Shown in pieces: positions 35,404-42,100 of a stretch of DNA of 44,633 bases. The stretch is taken from positions 1 to 44,633 of the forward strand of contig JAFTIP010000021.1 of the NCBI GenBank assembly GCA_017456845.1, given 5' to 3'. The notes under the pieces are model-generated. The model saw only the letters and a list, made by a program, of their open reading frames with translations. It had not been told where the DNA came from and made no database searches. Within the stretch, counting starts at the first letter, position 1; every line of letters starts with the position of its first letter. The position numbers were made by a program, and so were the translations under genes. Source of the stretch: Ruminococcus sp. GTDB taxonomy: Bacteria > Bacillota > Clostridia > Oscillospirales > Acutalibacteraceae.

Positions 35404-36234
35404 TTATTCCTCCTTAATTAAGAAAGAGTGATATTTATCATACTCTTCGATTTCGTCAAAATCATCAGAAAAGCTGACAACGGAAGATACGGTATAGTTT
35501 ACATTTTCGCCGTCATCCGCAATATATTCTACGCTGAATGTATATGTCTGGCTGTTAACAACCTCATCATAAATCACATAACTTACAAAAGCCGCCTTAA
35601 CTTTAAGGTCGCTTTTTTTAACGCTCTCTCCCATAAGCTCTGACATTACCTCTGCATATTCCGAAAGAATATCATCACCCGGCGAATCCAAAGTTACAGT
35701 AACTTCTCCGCTGCCTTTAAACTCCTCCATCTGATTTTCGTTAAAAACAGCGTTTGTGGCATGCTTTTCTTCGTACATATAAAGGCTGTATTCATCCAGA
35801 ATTTCTCTGAACTCCTCAGCAGTTATATCAGCCTTTACCTCTTTTCCCGACGTAACATCATATACGTTTTCCCCGTCACAGTAAAAGGTAGCCGTAACGT
35901 TGTAATCAGAAGAAGTATCATCAGGGGCAGTGCTTACGGCATTTATAGCCACAAGTGCATCTTCCATATTATTTAAAGCAAAGATGGCTCCGCCCGTGTC
36001 GGTTTTATAGTGTTTTTCGCCTTTAGAAATACTTGTGGTAGTTTCAAAACCAAGATAAATCTGACTCTTAGACTCTGTATTTTTTATCGCCTTATCAACC
36101 ATTTTGTAAATATCGCTGTGCCGGTTAAAACTAATTACAACTGCTGCAATTACCGCACATACTAAAACAATTGCAATAATAGGTATAACAAACTTATTTT
36201 TCCAAGGCTTGCTAACCTTATTCGAGCAAATCAT
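35404..36234 (-). CDS. Membrane-anchored extracytoplasmic protein of unknown function
   Basis: 276 residues: a short basic N-terminus, one transmembrane helix (about 16-36), then an acidic extracytoplasmic domain (EEYSLYMYEEKHATNAVF; DFDEIEEYDKYHSFLI). No cysteine at a lipoprotein site and no recognised domain; the strand-rich, DxE-rich domain is reminiscent of small lipoprotein-like sensor or chaperone domains, but that is only an impression. It is the first gene behind a promoter and its last three codons form the ribosome site of the 3636-residue gene, 3 nt away, so it should be made with the giant protein and may assist its export or anchoring. Confidence 0.75.
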   Translation of the reverse strand: MICSNKVSKPWKNKFVIPIIAIVLVCAVIAAVVISFNRHSDIYKMVDKAIKNTESKSQIYLGFETTTSISKGEKHYKTDTGGAIFALNNMEDALVAINAVSTAPDDTSSDYNVTATFYCDGENVYDVTSGKEVKADITAEEFREILDEYSLYMYEEKHATNAVFNENQMEEFKGSGEVTVTLDSPGDDILSEYAEVMSELMGESVKKSDLKVKAAFVSYVIYDEVVNSQTYTFSVEYIADDGENVNYTVSSVVSFSDDFDEIEEYDKYHSFLIKEE

Positions 36235-36343
36235 AAAATCACATCCTAAACTTTTAGCTAAAAAATTGATATATAGGTTTCCTCACAAATCCCATTAAAA
36301 AACACTAATAAATAATTTTTAGTCTACTAACCCATTTTGTTTT

Positions 36344-36372
36344 ATAATATCATAATTAAAAACCTCAATCAA
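36344..36372 (-). promoter_or_regulatory. Promoter of the giant surface-protein cluster
   Basis: TTGATT (reverse of 36367-36372), 17-bp spacer, TATTAT (reverse of 36344-36349). The transcript would have a leader of about 100 nt, AT-rich, with a short dyad TTAGT-CT-ACTAA (36319-36330) just after the start point that could be an operator. The 36235-36590 gap otherwise holds a duplicated terminator and heptamer repeats listed separately; I see no gene. Confidence 0.55.
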
Positions 36373-36403
36373 CACTTTGCAATAAATAAACCGTTTTAGG
36401 GAT

Positions 36404-36439
36404 AAAAAGTAAAATCCCCGTAACATACGTTACGAGGAT
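36404..36439 (-). repeat. Second copy of the tRNA-operon terminator
   Basis: 36 nt nearly identical to 36551-36587: one substitution and one extra A. It has the same stem (CCGTAAC/GTTACG plus ATCC/GGAT) and the same TTTTACTTTTT tail on the minus strand. It may work as a back-up terminator upstream of the surface-cluster promoter. Confidence 0.7.
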
Positions 36440-36483
36440 ATCAATCTGTATTAGTGATATTGTGCCACAAACTGAGAGTATTT

Positions 36484-36551
36484 ATTCACTATTCACTATT
36501 ACTTATTACCTTCCAAAAACCCGAGTATTCAAGAGAAAAGTGAAGAGTGAA
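36484..36551. repeat. Heptamer repeats forming an inverted repeat
   Basis: ATTCACT-ATTCACT-ATTACTT (36484-36504) is a 7-nt periodic run. TTCACTATTCACT (36485-36497) is an inverted match (12 of 13) to AGTGAAGAGTGAA (36539-36551), 41 nt away. It lies between the two terminator copies. Confidence 0.6.
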
Positions 36552-36559
36552 AAAAGTAA

Positions 36560-36590
36560 AAATCCCCGTAACACACGTTACGAGGATTTT
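36560..36590 (-). terminator. Terminator of the tRNA-Thr/tRNA-Tyr operon
   Basis: A long stem (ATCCCCGTAAC at 36562-36572 with GTTACGAGGAT at 36577-36587, one mismatch, extended by A-T pairs) directly follows the CCA of tRNA-Tyr; TTTTTACTTTTTT follows on the minus strand. Confidence 0.85.
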
Positions 36591-36675
36591 TGGTGGGAGA
36601 AGGTGGATTCGAACCACCGAAGTCGTTGACAACAGATTTACAGTCTGCCCCCTTTGGCCGCTCTGGAATTCTCCC
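36591..36675 (-). tRNA. tRNA-Tyr(GTA)
   Basis: 85 nt with encoded CCA. Acceptor stem GGGAGAA/TTCTCCC, anticodon stem-loop CAGACTGTAAATCTG with anticodon GTA, a long variable arm as expected for tyrosine tRNA, and T-loop GGTTCGAATCC. It lies 37 nt downstream of tRNA-Thr. Confidence 0.96.
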
Positions 36676-36681
36676 CTATGC

Positions 36682-36708
36682 AAACCTGCTTTAAATTAAA
36701 GCAGGTTT
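36682..36708 (-). other. Inter-tRNA hairpin
   Basis: An 11-bp stem AAACCTGCTTT/AAAGCAGGTTT (36682-36692 with 36698-36708) between the two tRNAs. No U-run follows it before tRNA-Tyr, so it is probably a processing spacer and not a terminator. Confidence 0.5.
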
Positions 36709-36712
36709 TGTT

Positions 36713-36788
36713 TGGAGCTGGTGGACGGACTTGAACCCCCGACCTGCTGATTACAAATCAGCTGCTCTACCAACTGAGCTACACCAGC
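36713..36788 (-). tRNA. tRNA-Thr(TGT)
   Basis: 76 nt with encoded CCA. Acceptor stem GCTGGTG/CACCAGC, D-arm GCTCAGTTGGTAGAGC, anticodon loop TTTGTAA with anticodon TGT, T-loop GGGTTCGAGTCC. Confidence 0.96.
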
Positions 36789-36826
36789 GTAATTCGCTGT
36801 GGCGTTTGTATCGCCAACAGTTAGAG

Positions 36827-36855
36827 ATTATAGCAGAGAGTTATTAAATTGTCAA
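36827..36855 (-). promoter_or_regulatory. Consensus promoter of the tRNA operon
   Basis: TTGACA (reverse of 36850-36855), exactly 17 bp, TATAAT (reverse of 36827-36832), as expected for a stable-RNA promoter. The 36789-37112 gap holds this promoter, the nadA promoter/operator and about 130 bp of AT-rich DNA in which I see no gene. Confidence 0.9.
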
Positions 36856-36997
36856 TAGCTTTTTTAAATTTTTTTTAAAACTTTTTGTGGTAACCTGTAT
36901 ATCCCTGTCTTAAGGCGTTCGCTTACATATTATTTTGTATCCAAATTACACAGTTTATCTGCTTAAAGCCCTTTGTTTCTCGGCTTTCCTACAAAAC

Positions 36998-37039
36998 TTT
37001 ACAGATAACTTGACACTTGTAAACGTTAAAATATATAAT
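36998..37039 (+). promoter_or_regulatory. nadABC promoter with a probable NiaR operator
   Basis: TTGACA (37010-37015), 18-bp spacer, TATAAT (37034-37039). Overlapping the -35 is an imperfect 26-bp palindrome, TTTACA (36998-37003) and TGTAAA (37018-37023) as outer arms. Its shape (TTTACAxxTG arms around a short centre) resembles NiaR sites as I remember them. The niaR gene closes this operon, so niacin-dependent autorepression is likely. Confidence 0.65.
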
Positions 37040-37112
37040 AATCAAGACTTAAATTTAGGATATATAAATATACAGTTAGACAATTATAACAAAAACATCA
37101 AGGACGAATTGT

Positions 37113-38012
37113 ATGAAAAAGAAAATCGAAGCTCTTAAAAAAGAAAAAAACGCTTGCATTATGGCTCATTACTATGCACCTGCCGAGGCTCAGGAAATTG
37201 CCGATTTTGTGGGCGACTCCTTTTACCTTGCAAAGGTTGCAAAAGAAAGCACCGCCGACATTATCGTTTTCTGCGGTGTTAACTTTATGGGCGAAAGCGC
37301 AAAAATCCTCTGCCCCGACAAAAAGGTATTGATGCCCGACCTTACTGCCGACTGTCCTATGGCACATATGGTTAAAGAAGGTAAAATTGATGAAATGCGT
37401 CAGCGTTTTCCTGACCTTGCAGTTGCGTGCTACATAAACTCCACTGCAGAGATTAAATGTCAGAGTGACGTTTGTGTAACATCATCAAACGCCGTTAAAA
37501 TTGTTAAAGCATTGCCAAACAAAAATATCTTCTTTATCCCTGACAGAAATTTAGGCAGATACGTAGCTTCTCAGGTGCCTGAGAAGAATATTATTCTAAA
37601 CGACGGTTGCTGTCCTATTCATGCTGACGTTACTGCGGCATCTGTAAAGGCGGTTATGAATTTACACAAGGACGCCGAGGTGCTTTGCCACCCTGAATGC
37701 GAGCCTGAAATTTTAGAGCTCTCACATTTCAGCGGAAGCACTGCTGAGATTATTGACTACGCAAAGAAAAGTGACAAAAAGGAATTTATTATCTGCACCG
37801 AAGAGGGCGTTGCTTTTAAGCTTATGAGCGATAATCCTGACAAAAAGTTCTACTTTCCCTCTCCCTGCCCTGTTTGCAAAGATATGAAGCTTAACACTTT
37901 AGAAAATATTTTTAAAGTTTTAGAAAATGAAGAAAATCAGGTAGAAGTTACTGAAGACATACGCACAGGAGCACTTCTGCCTCTTAACAGAATGTTGGAG
38001 CTTGGTAAATAA
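37113..38012 (+). CDS. nadA: Quinolinate synthase
   Basis: 299 residues, normal length. It condenses iminoaspartate with dihydroxyacetone phosphate to quinolinate, using a [4Fe-4S] cluster. AHYYAPAEAQEIADFVGDS is the first conserved segment. Likely cluster ligands are Cys81 (TADCPMAHM), Cys166 or 167 (NDGCCPIHA) and Cys252 or 255 (SPCPVCKDM), spaced as in other NadA proteins. AAGGA lies upstream of the ATG. First gene of nadA-nadB-nadC-niaR. Confidence 0.96.
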   Translation: MKKKIEALKKEKNACIMAHYYAPAEAQEIADFVGDSFYLAKVAKESTADIIVFCGVNFMGESAKILCPDKKVLMPDLTADCPMAHMVKEGKIDEMRQRFPDLAVACYINSTAEIKCQSDVCVTSSNAVKIVKALPNKNIFFIPDRNLGRYVASQVPEKNIILNDGCCPIHADVTAASVKAVMNLHKDAEVLCHPECEPEILELSHFSGSTAEIIDYAKKSDKKEFIICTEEGVAFKLMSDNPDKKFYFPSPCPVCKDMKLNTLENIFKVLENEENQVEVTEDIRTGALLPLNRMLELGK

Positions 38013-38013
38013 A

Positions 38014-39288
38014 ATGAAAACTGACATTATTATAGTAGGCTGCGGTGTAGCAGGGCTTTACTGTGCACTAAATCTGCCTGACGACAAACAGATTGTTATA
38101 GTAACAAAAAACAAGGCAAGACGCAGCGACTCATATCTGGCTCAGGGCGGCATCTGCGTTTTAAGAGACGAAAAAGATTTTAAAGATTTCTATGAAGATA
38201 CAATGCGTGCAGGTCATTATGAAAACGACCCTGACTCAGTTGAAATTATGATTCGTTCTTCTCAGGAAGTTATAAGCGACCTTGTTTCTTTTGGTGTTCA
38301 CTTTGAAAAGAACGGAAAGGAATTTGTATACACCCGTGAAGGTGCTCATTCCCGCCCGAGAATTCTTTTCCATGAGGACGAAACAGGCAAAGAGATAACC
38401 TCACACCTGCTTGAAACCGCACGAAATAAAGAGAACATTACTTTAATCGAAAACTTCACTATGGTTGACCTGATTGTTGAGGATGATATCTGCAAGGGCA
38501 TTGTAGGCCATTATAATGAAGGTGGGTATATTTCAATAACCGCTGACTACACTGTGCTTGCCACAGGCGGTATAGGCGGACTTTTCAAGCACTCCACAAA
38601 CTACCCCCATCTTACAGGCGATTCTCTGGCTCTTGCTCTTAAATATGGCATAAAGCTTCAGGATATAGACTATATTCAGATTCACCCCACTACTCTTTAC
38701 TCAAAAAAGCACGGCAGGGAATTTTTGATTTCAGAATCTGTAAGAGGCGAAGGTGCTATACTCTTAAACTCAAAGGGCGAAAGATTTGTTGATGAGCTTT
38801 TACCCAGAGATGTAGTGGCAAATGCAATTTTTGACGAGATGAAAAAGGAAGACAGCAAGCATGTTTGGCTTTCTCTCGAAAAAATCCCTGAAGAAGAAAT
38901 TAAAAGCCACTTTCCTAATATTTACAAGCATTGCCTTGAAGAAGGCTATGACATAACCAAAGAGCCCATTCCCGTTGTACCTTCTCAGCATTACTTTATG
39001 GGCGGTATTGATGTTGACACCCATAGCCTTACCTCTATGCCAAGGCTTTATGCCGTTGGCGAAACTGCCTGCAACGGTGTTCACGGCAAAAACCGACTTG
39101 CCAGCAACTCTCTTTTAGAAAGTCTGGTTTTTGCAAAGCGTGCCGCTGAGCATATTACAAATGATTATGAAGTTTTAACAGATAAAACTGATTTTGACGT
39201 AAACGAAAGCATATATGAAAATTATCAGCAAGAGTATAAAGAAATGGTACTCTCAGCGATAGAAAAGGAGAAGAAAAACCGTGAATAA
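38014..39288 (+). CDS. nadB: L-aspartate oxidase
   Basis: About 424 residues. A flavoprotein that oxidises aspartate to iminoaspartate, the substrate of NadA. Seen: the FAD dinucleotide motif IIIVGCGVAGLYCA at the N-terminus, SYLAQGGICV, the catalytic-region REGAHSRPRI, and a C-terminal YAVGETACNGVHGKNRLASNS signature. The C-terminal helical part is short compared with E. coli NadB, as in many Firmicutes. ATG at 38014, one base after the nadA stop, is preferred over an in-frame TTG at 38002 inside nadA. Confidence 0.95.
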   Translation: MKTDIIIVGCGVAGLYCALNLPDDKQIVIVTKNKARRSDSYLAQGGICVLRDEKDFKDFYEDTMRAGHYENDPDSVEIMIRSSQEVISDLVSFGVHFEKNGKEFVYTREGAHSRPRILFHEDETGKEITSHLLETARNKENITLIENFTMVDLIVEDDICKGIVGHYNEGGYISITADYTVLATGGIGGLFKHSTNYPHLTGDSLALALKYGIKLQDIDYIQIHPTTLYSKKHGREFLISESVRGEGAILLNSKGERFVDELLPRDVVANAIFDEMKKEDSKHVWLSLEKIPEEEIKSHFPNIYKHCLEEGYDITKEPIPVVPSQHYFMGGIDVDTHSLTSMPRLYAVGETACNGVHGKNRLASNSLLESLVFAKRAAEHITNDYEVLTDKTDFDVNESIYENYQQEYKEMVLSAIEKEKKNRE

Positions 39289-40132
39289 TATTACAATGTT
39301 AATGAACGCTGACGAAATGATTTTAAACGCCCTGAGAGAGGACATTACATCCGAGGATATTACAACAAACTCCGTTATGCCTAACTATGCTTTAGGCGAA
39401 GTTGACCTTATCTGCAAGCAGGATGGTGTTATTGCAGGCTTAGGCGTATTTAAGCGTGTATTTGAACTTTTAGATAAGGAAACTGAGGTTATCTTCTTTG
39501 CAAAAGACGGTGACAAGGTTGAAAACGGCCAGCTCTTGGGCAAGGTTAAGGGTGACATCAGAGTTCTTCTTTCAGGCGAGAGAACTGCCCTTAACTACTT
39601 ACAGCGTATGAGCGGTATTGCAACCTACACAAGAGGCATTGCAGACCTTCTTGAAGGTACCGGCACAAAGCTTCTTGACACTCGCAAAACCACCCCCAAT
39701 ATGAGAGTCTTTGAAAAATACGCAGTTAAGGTTGGCGGCGGCTATAATCACCGCTTTAATTTAAGCGACGGTGTTCTTCTTAAAGATAACCACATCGGTG
39801 CCGCAGGTTCTGTTAAAGAGGCTGTCAGAATGGCAAAAGAATACTGCCCATTTGTTCGCAAAATTGAAATCGAGGTTGAAAACCTTGATATGCTCAAGGA
39901 AGCTCTTGAGGCAGGTGCCGACATTATTATGCTTGACAATATGAGTGTTGAGGATATGAAGGCAGCAGTAGCTCTTTGCAAGGGCAAGGCAGAAACAGAG
40001 TGCAGCGGCAACGTAACCAAGGAAAACATAGCTCGTCTTACCGACATTGGTGTTGACTATATTTCCAGCGGTGCTTTAACTCACTCCTCACCTATTCTTG
40101 ACCTTTCTCTTAAAAATCTTCACTCAATTTAA
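39281..40132 (+). CDS. nadC: Nicotinate-nucleotide pyrophosphorylase (quinolinate phosphoribosyltransferase)
   Basis: 283 residues, normal length. It converts quinolinate and PRPP to nicotinate mononucleotide. Seen: LSGERTALNYLQRMSGIAT, DTRKTTPNMRVFEKYAVKVGG, NHRFNLSDGVLLKDNH and IMLDNMSVE, all hallmark segments with the basic substrate-binding residues. GTG start at 39281, overlapping the end of nadB by 8 nt, with AAAAGGAG upstream. Confidence 0.96.
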   Translation: MNNITMLMNADEMILNALREDITSEDITTNSVMPNYALGEVDLICKQDGVIAGLGVFKRVFELLDKETEVIFFAKDGDKVENGQLLGKVKGDIRVLLSGERTALNYLQRMSGIATYTRGIADLLEGTGTKLLDTRKTTPNMRVFEKYAVKVGGGYNHRFNLSDGVLLKDNHIGAAGSVKEAVRMAKEYCPFVRKIEIEVENLDMLKEALEAGADIIMLDNMSVEDMKAAVALCKGKAETECSGNVTKENIARLTDIGVDYISSGALTHSSPILDLSLKNLHSI

Positions 40133-40141
40133 GGTGTAAGT

Positions 40142-40654
40142 ATGAAAGCAACAGACAGACGAAAGGAAATTGCCGCCGTACTTACATCTTCTGAAACACC
40201 TGTTTCGGGAAGTACACTTTCAGAAAGGTTCGGCGTTTCAAGGCAGATTATAGTACAGGACATTTCTTTGCTTAAGGCGGCAGGGTACGAAATTCTTTCT
40301 ACTCACCATGGCTACATTGTGCAAAGCACCCCGCTAAAGGAAAGAGTATTCAAGCTCAAACACACCACCGAGCAAACCGAAGACGAGCTGACCACTATTG
40401 TGGATTTGGGAGGTACGGTTGCCGACGTGTTCGTATGGCACAAGGTTTACGGCAAGGTAGAGGCCAAGATGAACATTTTCTCCCGAATGCACGTTAAACA
40501 GTTTTTAGAGGGTGTAAGAAGCGGAAAATCCTCTGAGCTTATGAACATTACCGGCGGATATCACTACCACACCGTAACTGCCGAGAGCGATGAAATTCTT
40601 GACAGCATCGAGAAAGCTCTTGACCGTAAAGGTTTTATTGTACCTGAAATATGA
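40142..40654 (+). CDS. niaR: NiaR, niacin-responsive repressor (HTH plus 3H domain)
   Basis: 170 residues. The N-terminal 60 residues are a winged HTH (GSTLSERFGVSRQIIVQDI). The rest is the 3H domain, named for its conserved histidines; His74, His100 (VWHKVYG), His117 (MHVKQF), His141 and His143 (GGYHYHTVTA) are visible. NiaR binds nicotinic acid and represses NAD synthesis and niacin uptake genes. It follows nadC by 9 nt and its likely operator overlaps the nadA promoter, so it would close a feedback loop. Confidence 0.93.
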   Translation: MKATDRRKEIAAVLTSSETPVSGSTLSERFGVSRQIIVQDISLLKAAGYEILSTHHGYIVQSTPLKERVFKLKHTTEQTEDELTTIVDLGGTVADVFVWHKVYGKVEAKMNIFSRMHVKQFLEGVRSGKSSELMNITGGYHYHTVTAESDEILDSIEKALDRKGFIVPEI

Positions 40655-40683
40655 TTGACAAAATCAAATTACAATTGTAAAAT
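40655..40683 (+). promoter_or_regulatory. pnuC promoter with internal palindrome
   Basis: TTGACA (40655-40660, directly after the niaR stop), 17-bp spacer, TAAAAT (40678-40683). A perfect 12-bp palindrome TTACAATTGTAA (40669-40680) sits between them and overlaps the -10; its arms share TTACA/TGTAA with the candidate NiaR site but the spacing differs. Confidence 0.7.
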
Positions 40684-40690
40684 ATATTAA

Positions 40691-40786
40691 ACTGCCACCG
40701 GGTAGTGAATGTTTTTATTAAAACTAAAGCATTCGTTTGTACATCGTTAGGTCTTTGAAGATGTGCACACGAATGCTTGTTTTTTT
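40691..40786 (+). promoter_or_regulatory. Candidate transcription-attenuating riboswitch in the pnuC leader
   Basis: The leader begins at the predicted start point with hairpin ACTGCC-ACCG-GGTAGT (40691-40706). Next, GTGAATG (from 40705) can pair with CATTCGT (40730-40736), enclosing GTTTT/AAAAC. That excludes a terminator: AAGCATTCG (40727-40735) with CGAATGCTT (40770-40778), plus the inner TGTACATC/GATGTGCA, followed by GTTTTTTT. The pnuC ribosome site comes right after. Two mutually exclusive folds before a vitamin transporter indicate ligand control. NAD+-II (pnuC motif) riboswitches are known before pnuC, but I could not confirm a match to their consensus. Confidence 0.65.
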
Positions 40787-40795
40787 GGAGGAATT

Positions 40796-41485
40796 ATGAA
40801 AAGAATCAAAAATTATTTTTCTAAATTCGAAATATCGCTCTGGATTACCTCGGTAACTCTTATTACCGCGGCCTATTTTGTTTTCGACAGGTCAAGCCCC
40901 TTAACCCTTATTGCCTCAATTTTGGGCGTTACTGCGATTTTACTCAACGCCAAAGGCAATCCTATAGGACAAGGGCTTATGGTAATCTTCAGCATAATTT
41001 ACGGCATAATTTCCTATGGCTTTTCATATTACGGTGAGATGATTACATACATGGGAATGAGTATGCCCATGGCGATAATTGCACTCATAGCCTGGCTTAA
41101 GAATCCTTTTAAAGGAAACCACGCTGAGGTTAAGGTAAACAGAATCAGCAAAAAAGAAACCGCATTTATGCTTATTCTTTCGGCTTTTGTAACACTTGTA
41201 TTTTATTTTATACTTAAACATTTTAACACGTCTAATATTATTCCTTCAACTCTTTCGGTAACTACAAGCTTTCTTGCGGTTTACCTTACCTTTCGCCGAA
41301 GCCCGTATTTCTCACTGCTTTATGCATTTAACGACGTTGTGCTGATTGTACTGTGGATTTTAGCTTCGCTGACAAACCTTAGCTACATCTCTGTTGTAGT
41401 ATGTTTTCTGATGTTTCTTATAAACGATATGTATGCTTTCATAAGCTGGCGAAAAATGGAAATCAGGCAACGTACCATTGACTAA
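40796..41485 (+). CDS. pnuC: PnuC-family nicotinamide riboside transporter
   Basis: 229 residues from the chosen start, with about seven to eight hydrophobic segments. The family core is seen at FSIIYGIISYGFSYYGEMITY and later at NDVVLIVLWI and NDMYAFISWRK. PnuC proteins move an unphosphorylated vitamin (nicotinamide riboside, or thiamine/riboflavin in PnuT/PnuX relatives) by facilitated diffusion. The adjacent niaR and nad genes favour nicotinamide riboside. ATG at 40796 follows GGAGG; the in-frame GTG at 40763 lies inside the terminator hairpin. Confidence 0.9.
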   Translation: MKRIKNYFSKFEISLWITSVTLITAAYFVFDRSSPLTLIASILGVTAILLNAKGNPIGQGLMVIFSIIYGIISYGFSYYGEMITYMGMSMPMAIIALIAWLKNPFKGNHAEVKVNRISKKETAFMLILSAFVTLVFYFILKHFNTSNIIPSTLSVTTSFLAVYLTFRRSPYFSLLYAFNDVVLIVLWILASLTNLSYISVVVCFLMFLINDMYAFISWRKMEIRQRTID

Positions 41486-41537
41486 AGAAGAAATATTTGG
41501 TATAATAAACAAAACAGTATGAAAGGAATTGTGTAAA

Positions 41538-41942
41538 ATGGCAAGTAACAGTTTAAGAATAAAGTGTAACTGCGGTCATGTTCAGGATGCTTTTGCAGGC
41601 GGTGTTTGCCCTCAGTGCAAACAGCCCATAAACTTCCCTCAGGGCGGTATGATTCACCTTTACCGCAAAGGCTCACCTTTAGGTGTTGCAGGCGGTTTTG
41701 GTATTTATATCAACAACGTTCCCCTTGGCCACATCGGCAACAAGCAAACAGTTAACATTCCCGTAAGCTACGGTACATACACACTCCACGTTGCAGTTGG
41801 TATGAACCGCAAGTGTAAGGATTTAACCTTTAATATTACTCCTGAAAACCCAATCGGCTATGCAAAGGTTTATATGAAGCCCGGCTTCTGGACTAACTCC
41901 TTTGTTATTGAGCCTTCTACAAAGGAAGAAATGCCCCTTTGA
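41538..41942 (+). CDS. Zinc-ribbon protein with DUF2846/PEGA-like beta domain
   Basis: 134 residues. The N-terminus has a zinc ribbon with four cysteines in two pairs (KCNCGH and VCPQCKQ). The rest is a beta domain: a GIYINNVPLGHIGNKQTVNI segment followed by YGTYTLHVAVG, a pattern like small proteins that display a short 'interface' sheet (DUF2846 or PEGA type). Function unknown. AAAGGA lies 10 nt before the ATG at 41538. It starts about 50 nt after pnuC and may be cotranscribed with it. A structured repeat begins at its stop codon. Confidence 0.75.
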   Translation: MASNSLRIKCNCGHVQDAFAGGVCPQCKQPINFPQGGMIHLYRKGSPLGVAGGFGIYINNVPLGHIGNKQTVNIPVSYGTYTLHVAVGMNRKCKDLTFNITPENPIGYAKVYMKPGFWTNSFVIEPSTKEEMPL

Positions 41943-42014
41943 GCCCGTTAGCCACGGGCAGGGCAATTCCGCCTTTTTGTAGAAACCTTTTATCAATAGA
42001 TTCATCAACGGCGG
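41943..42014 (+). repeat. Structured 3'-UTR repeat element, copy B
   Basis: 72 nt, matching the copy at 6240-6311. Hairpin GCCCG-TTAGCCA-CGGGC (41943-41959), then AGGGCAATTCCGCC, a variable middle, and TTCATCAACGGCGG; CCGCC (41969-41973) can pair with GGCGG (42010-42014). The first stem differs in sequence from copy A but still pairs, while the loop is identical. It begins directly after a stop codon and precedes a terminator, as copy A does. Confidence 0.7.
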
Positions 42015-42039
42015 AGTTAAAACTACATATTATAAAATT

Positions 42040-42086
42040 AGAGCAAACATCTCAGAGTTTTTCTTAGATGTTTGCTCTTTTGTTTT
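42040..42086. terminator. Bidirectional terminator between the zinc-ribbon and symporter genes
   Basis: A 13-bp stem AGAGCAAACATCT (42040-42052) with AGATGTTTGCTCT (42066-42078); TTTGTTTT follows on the plus strand, and AATTTTATAAT on the minus strand. Confidence 0.85.
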
Positions 42087-42100
42087 ATGTATTTCGTTTA

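Noticed and set aside
36935-37138. 67-codon plus-strand frame before nadA
   Set aside because: It spans the nadA promoter, operator and start codon in another frame.
40691-40786. T-box leader or TPP/FMN riboswitch before pnuC
   Set aside because: No T-box specifier or GGTGG-type motif, and no TPP or FMN core sequence, is visible in the short leader.
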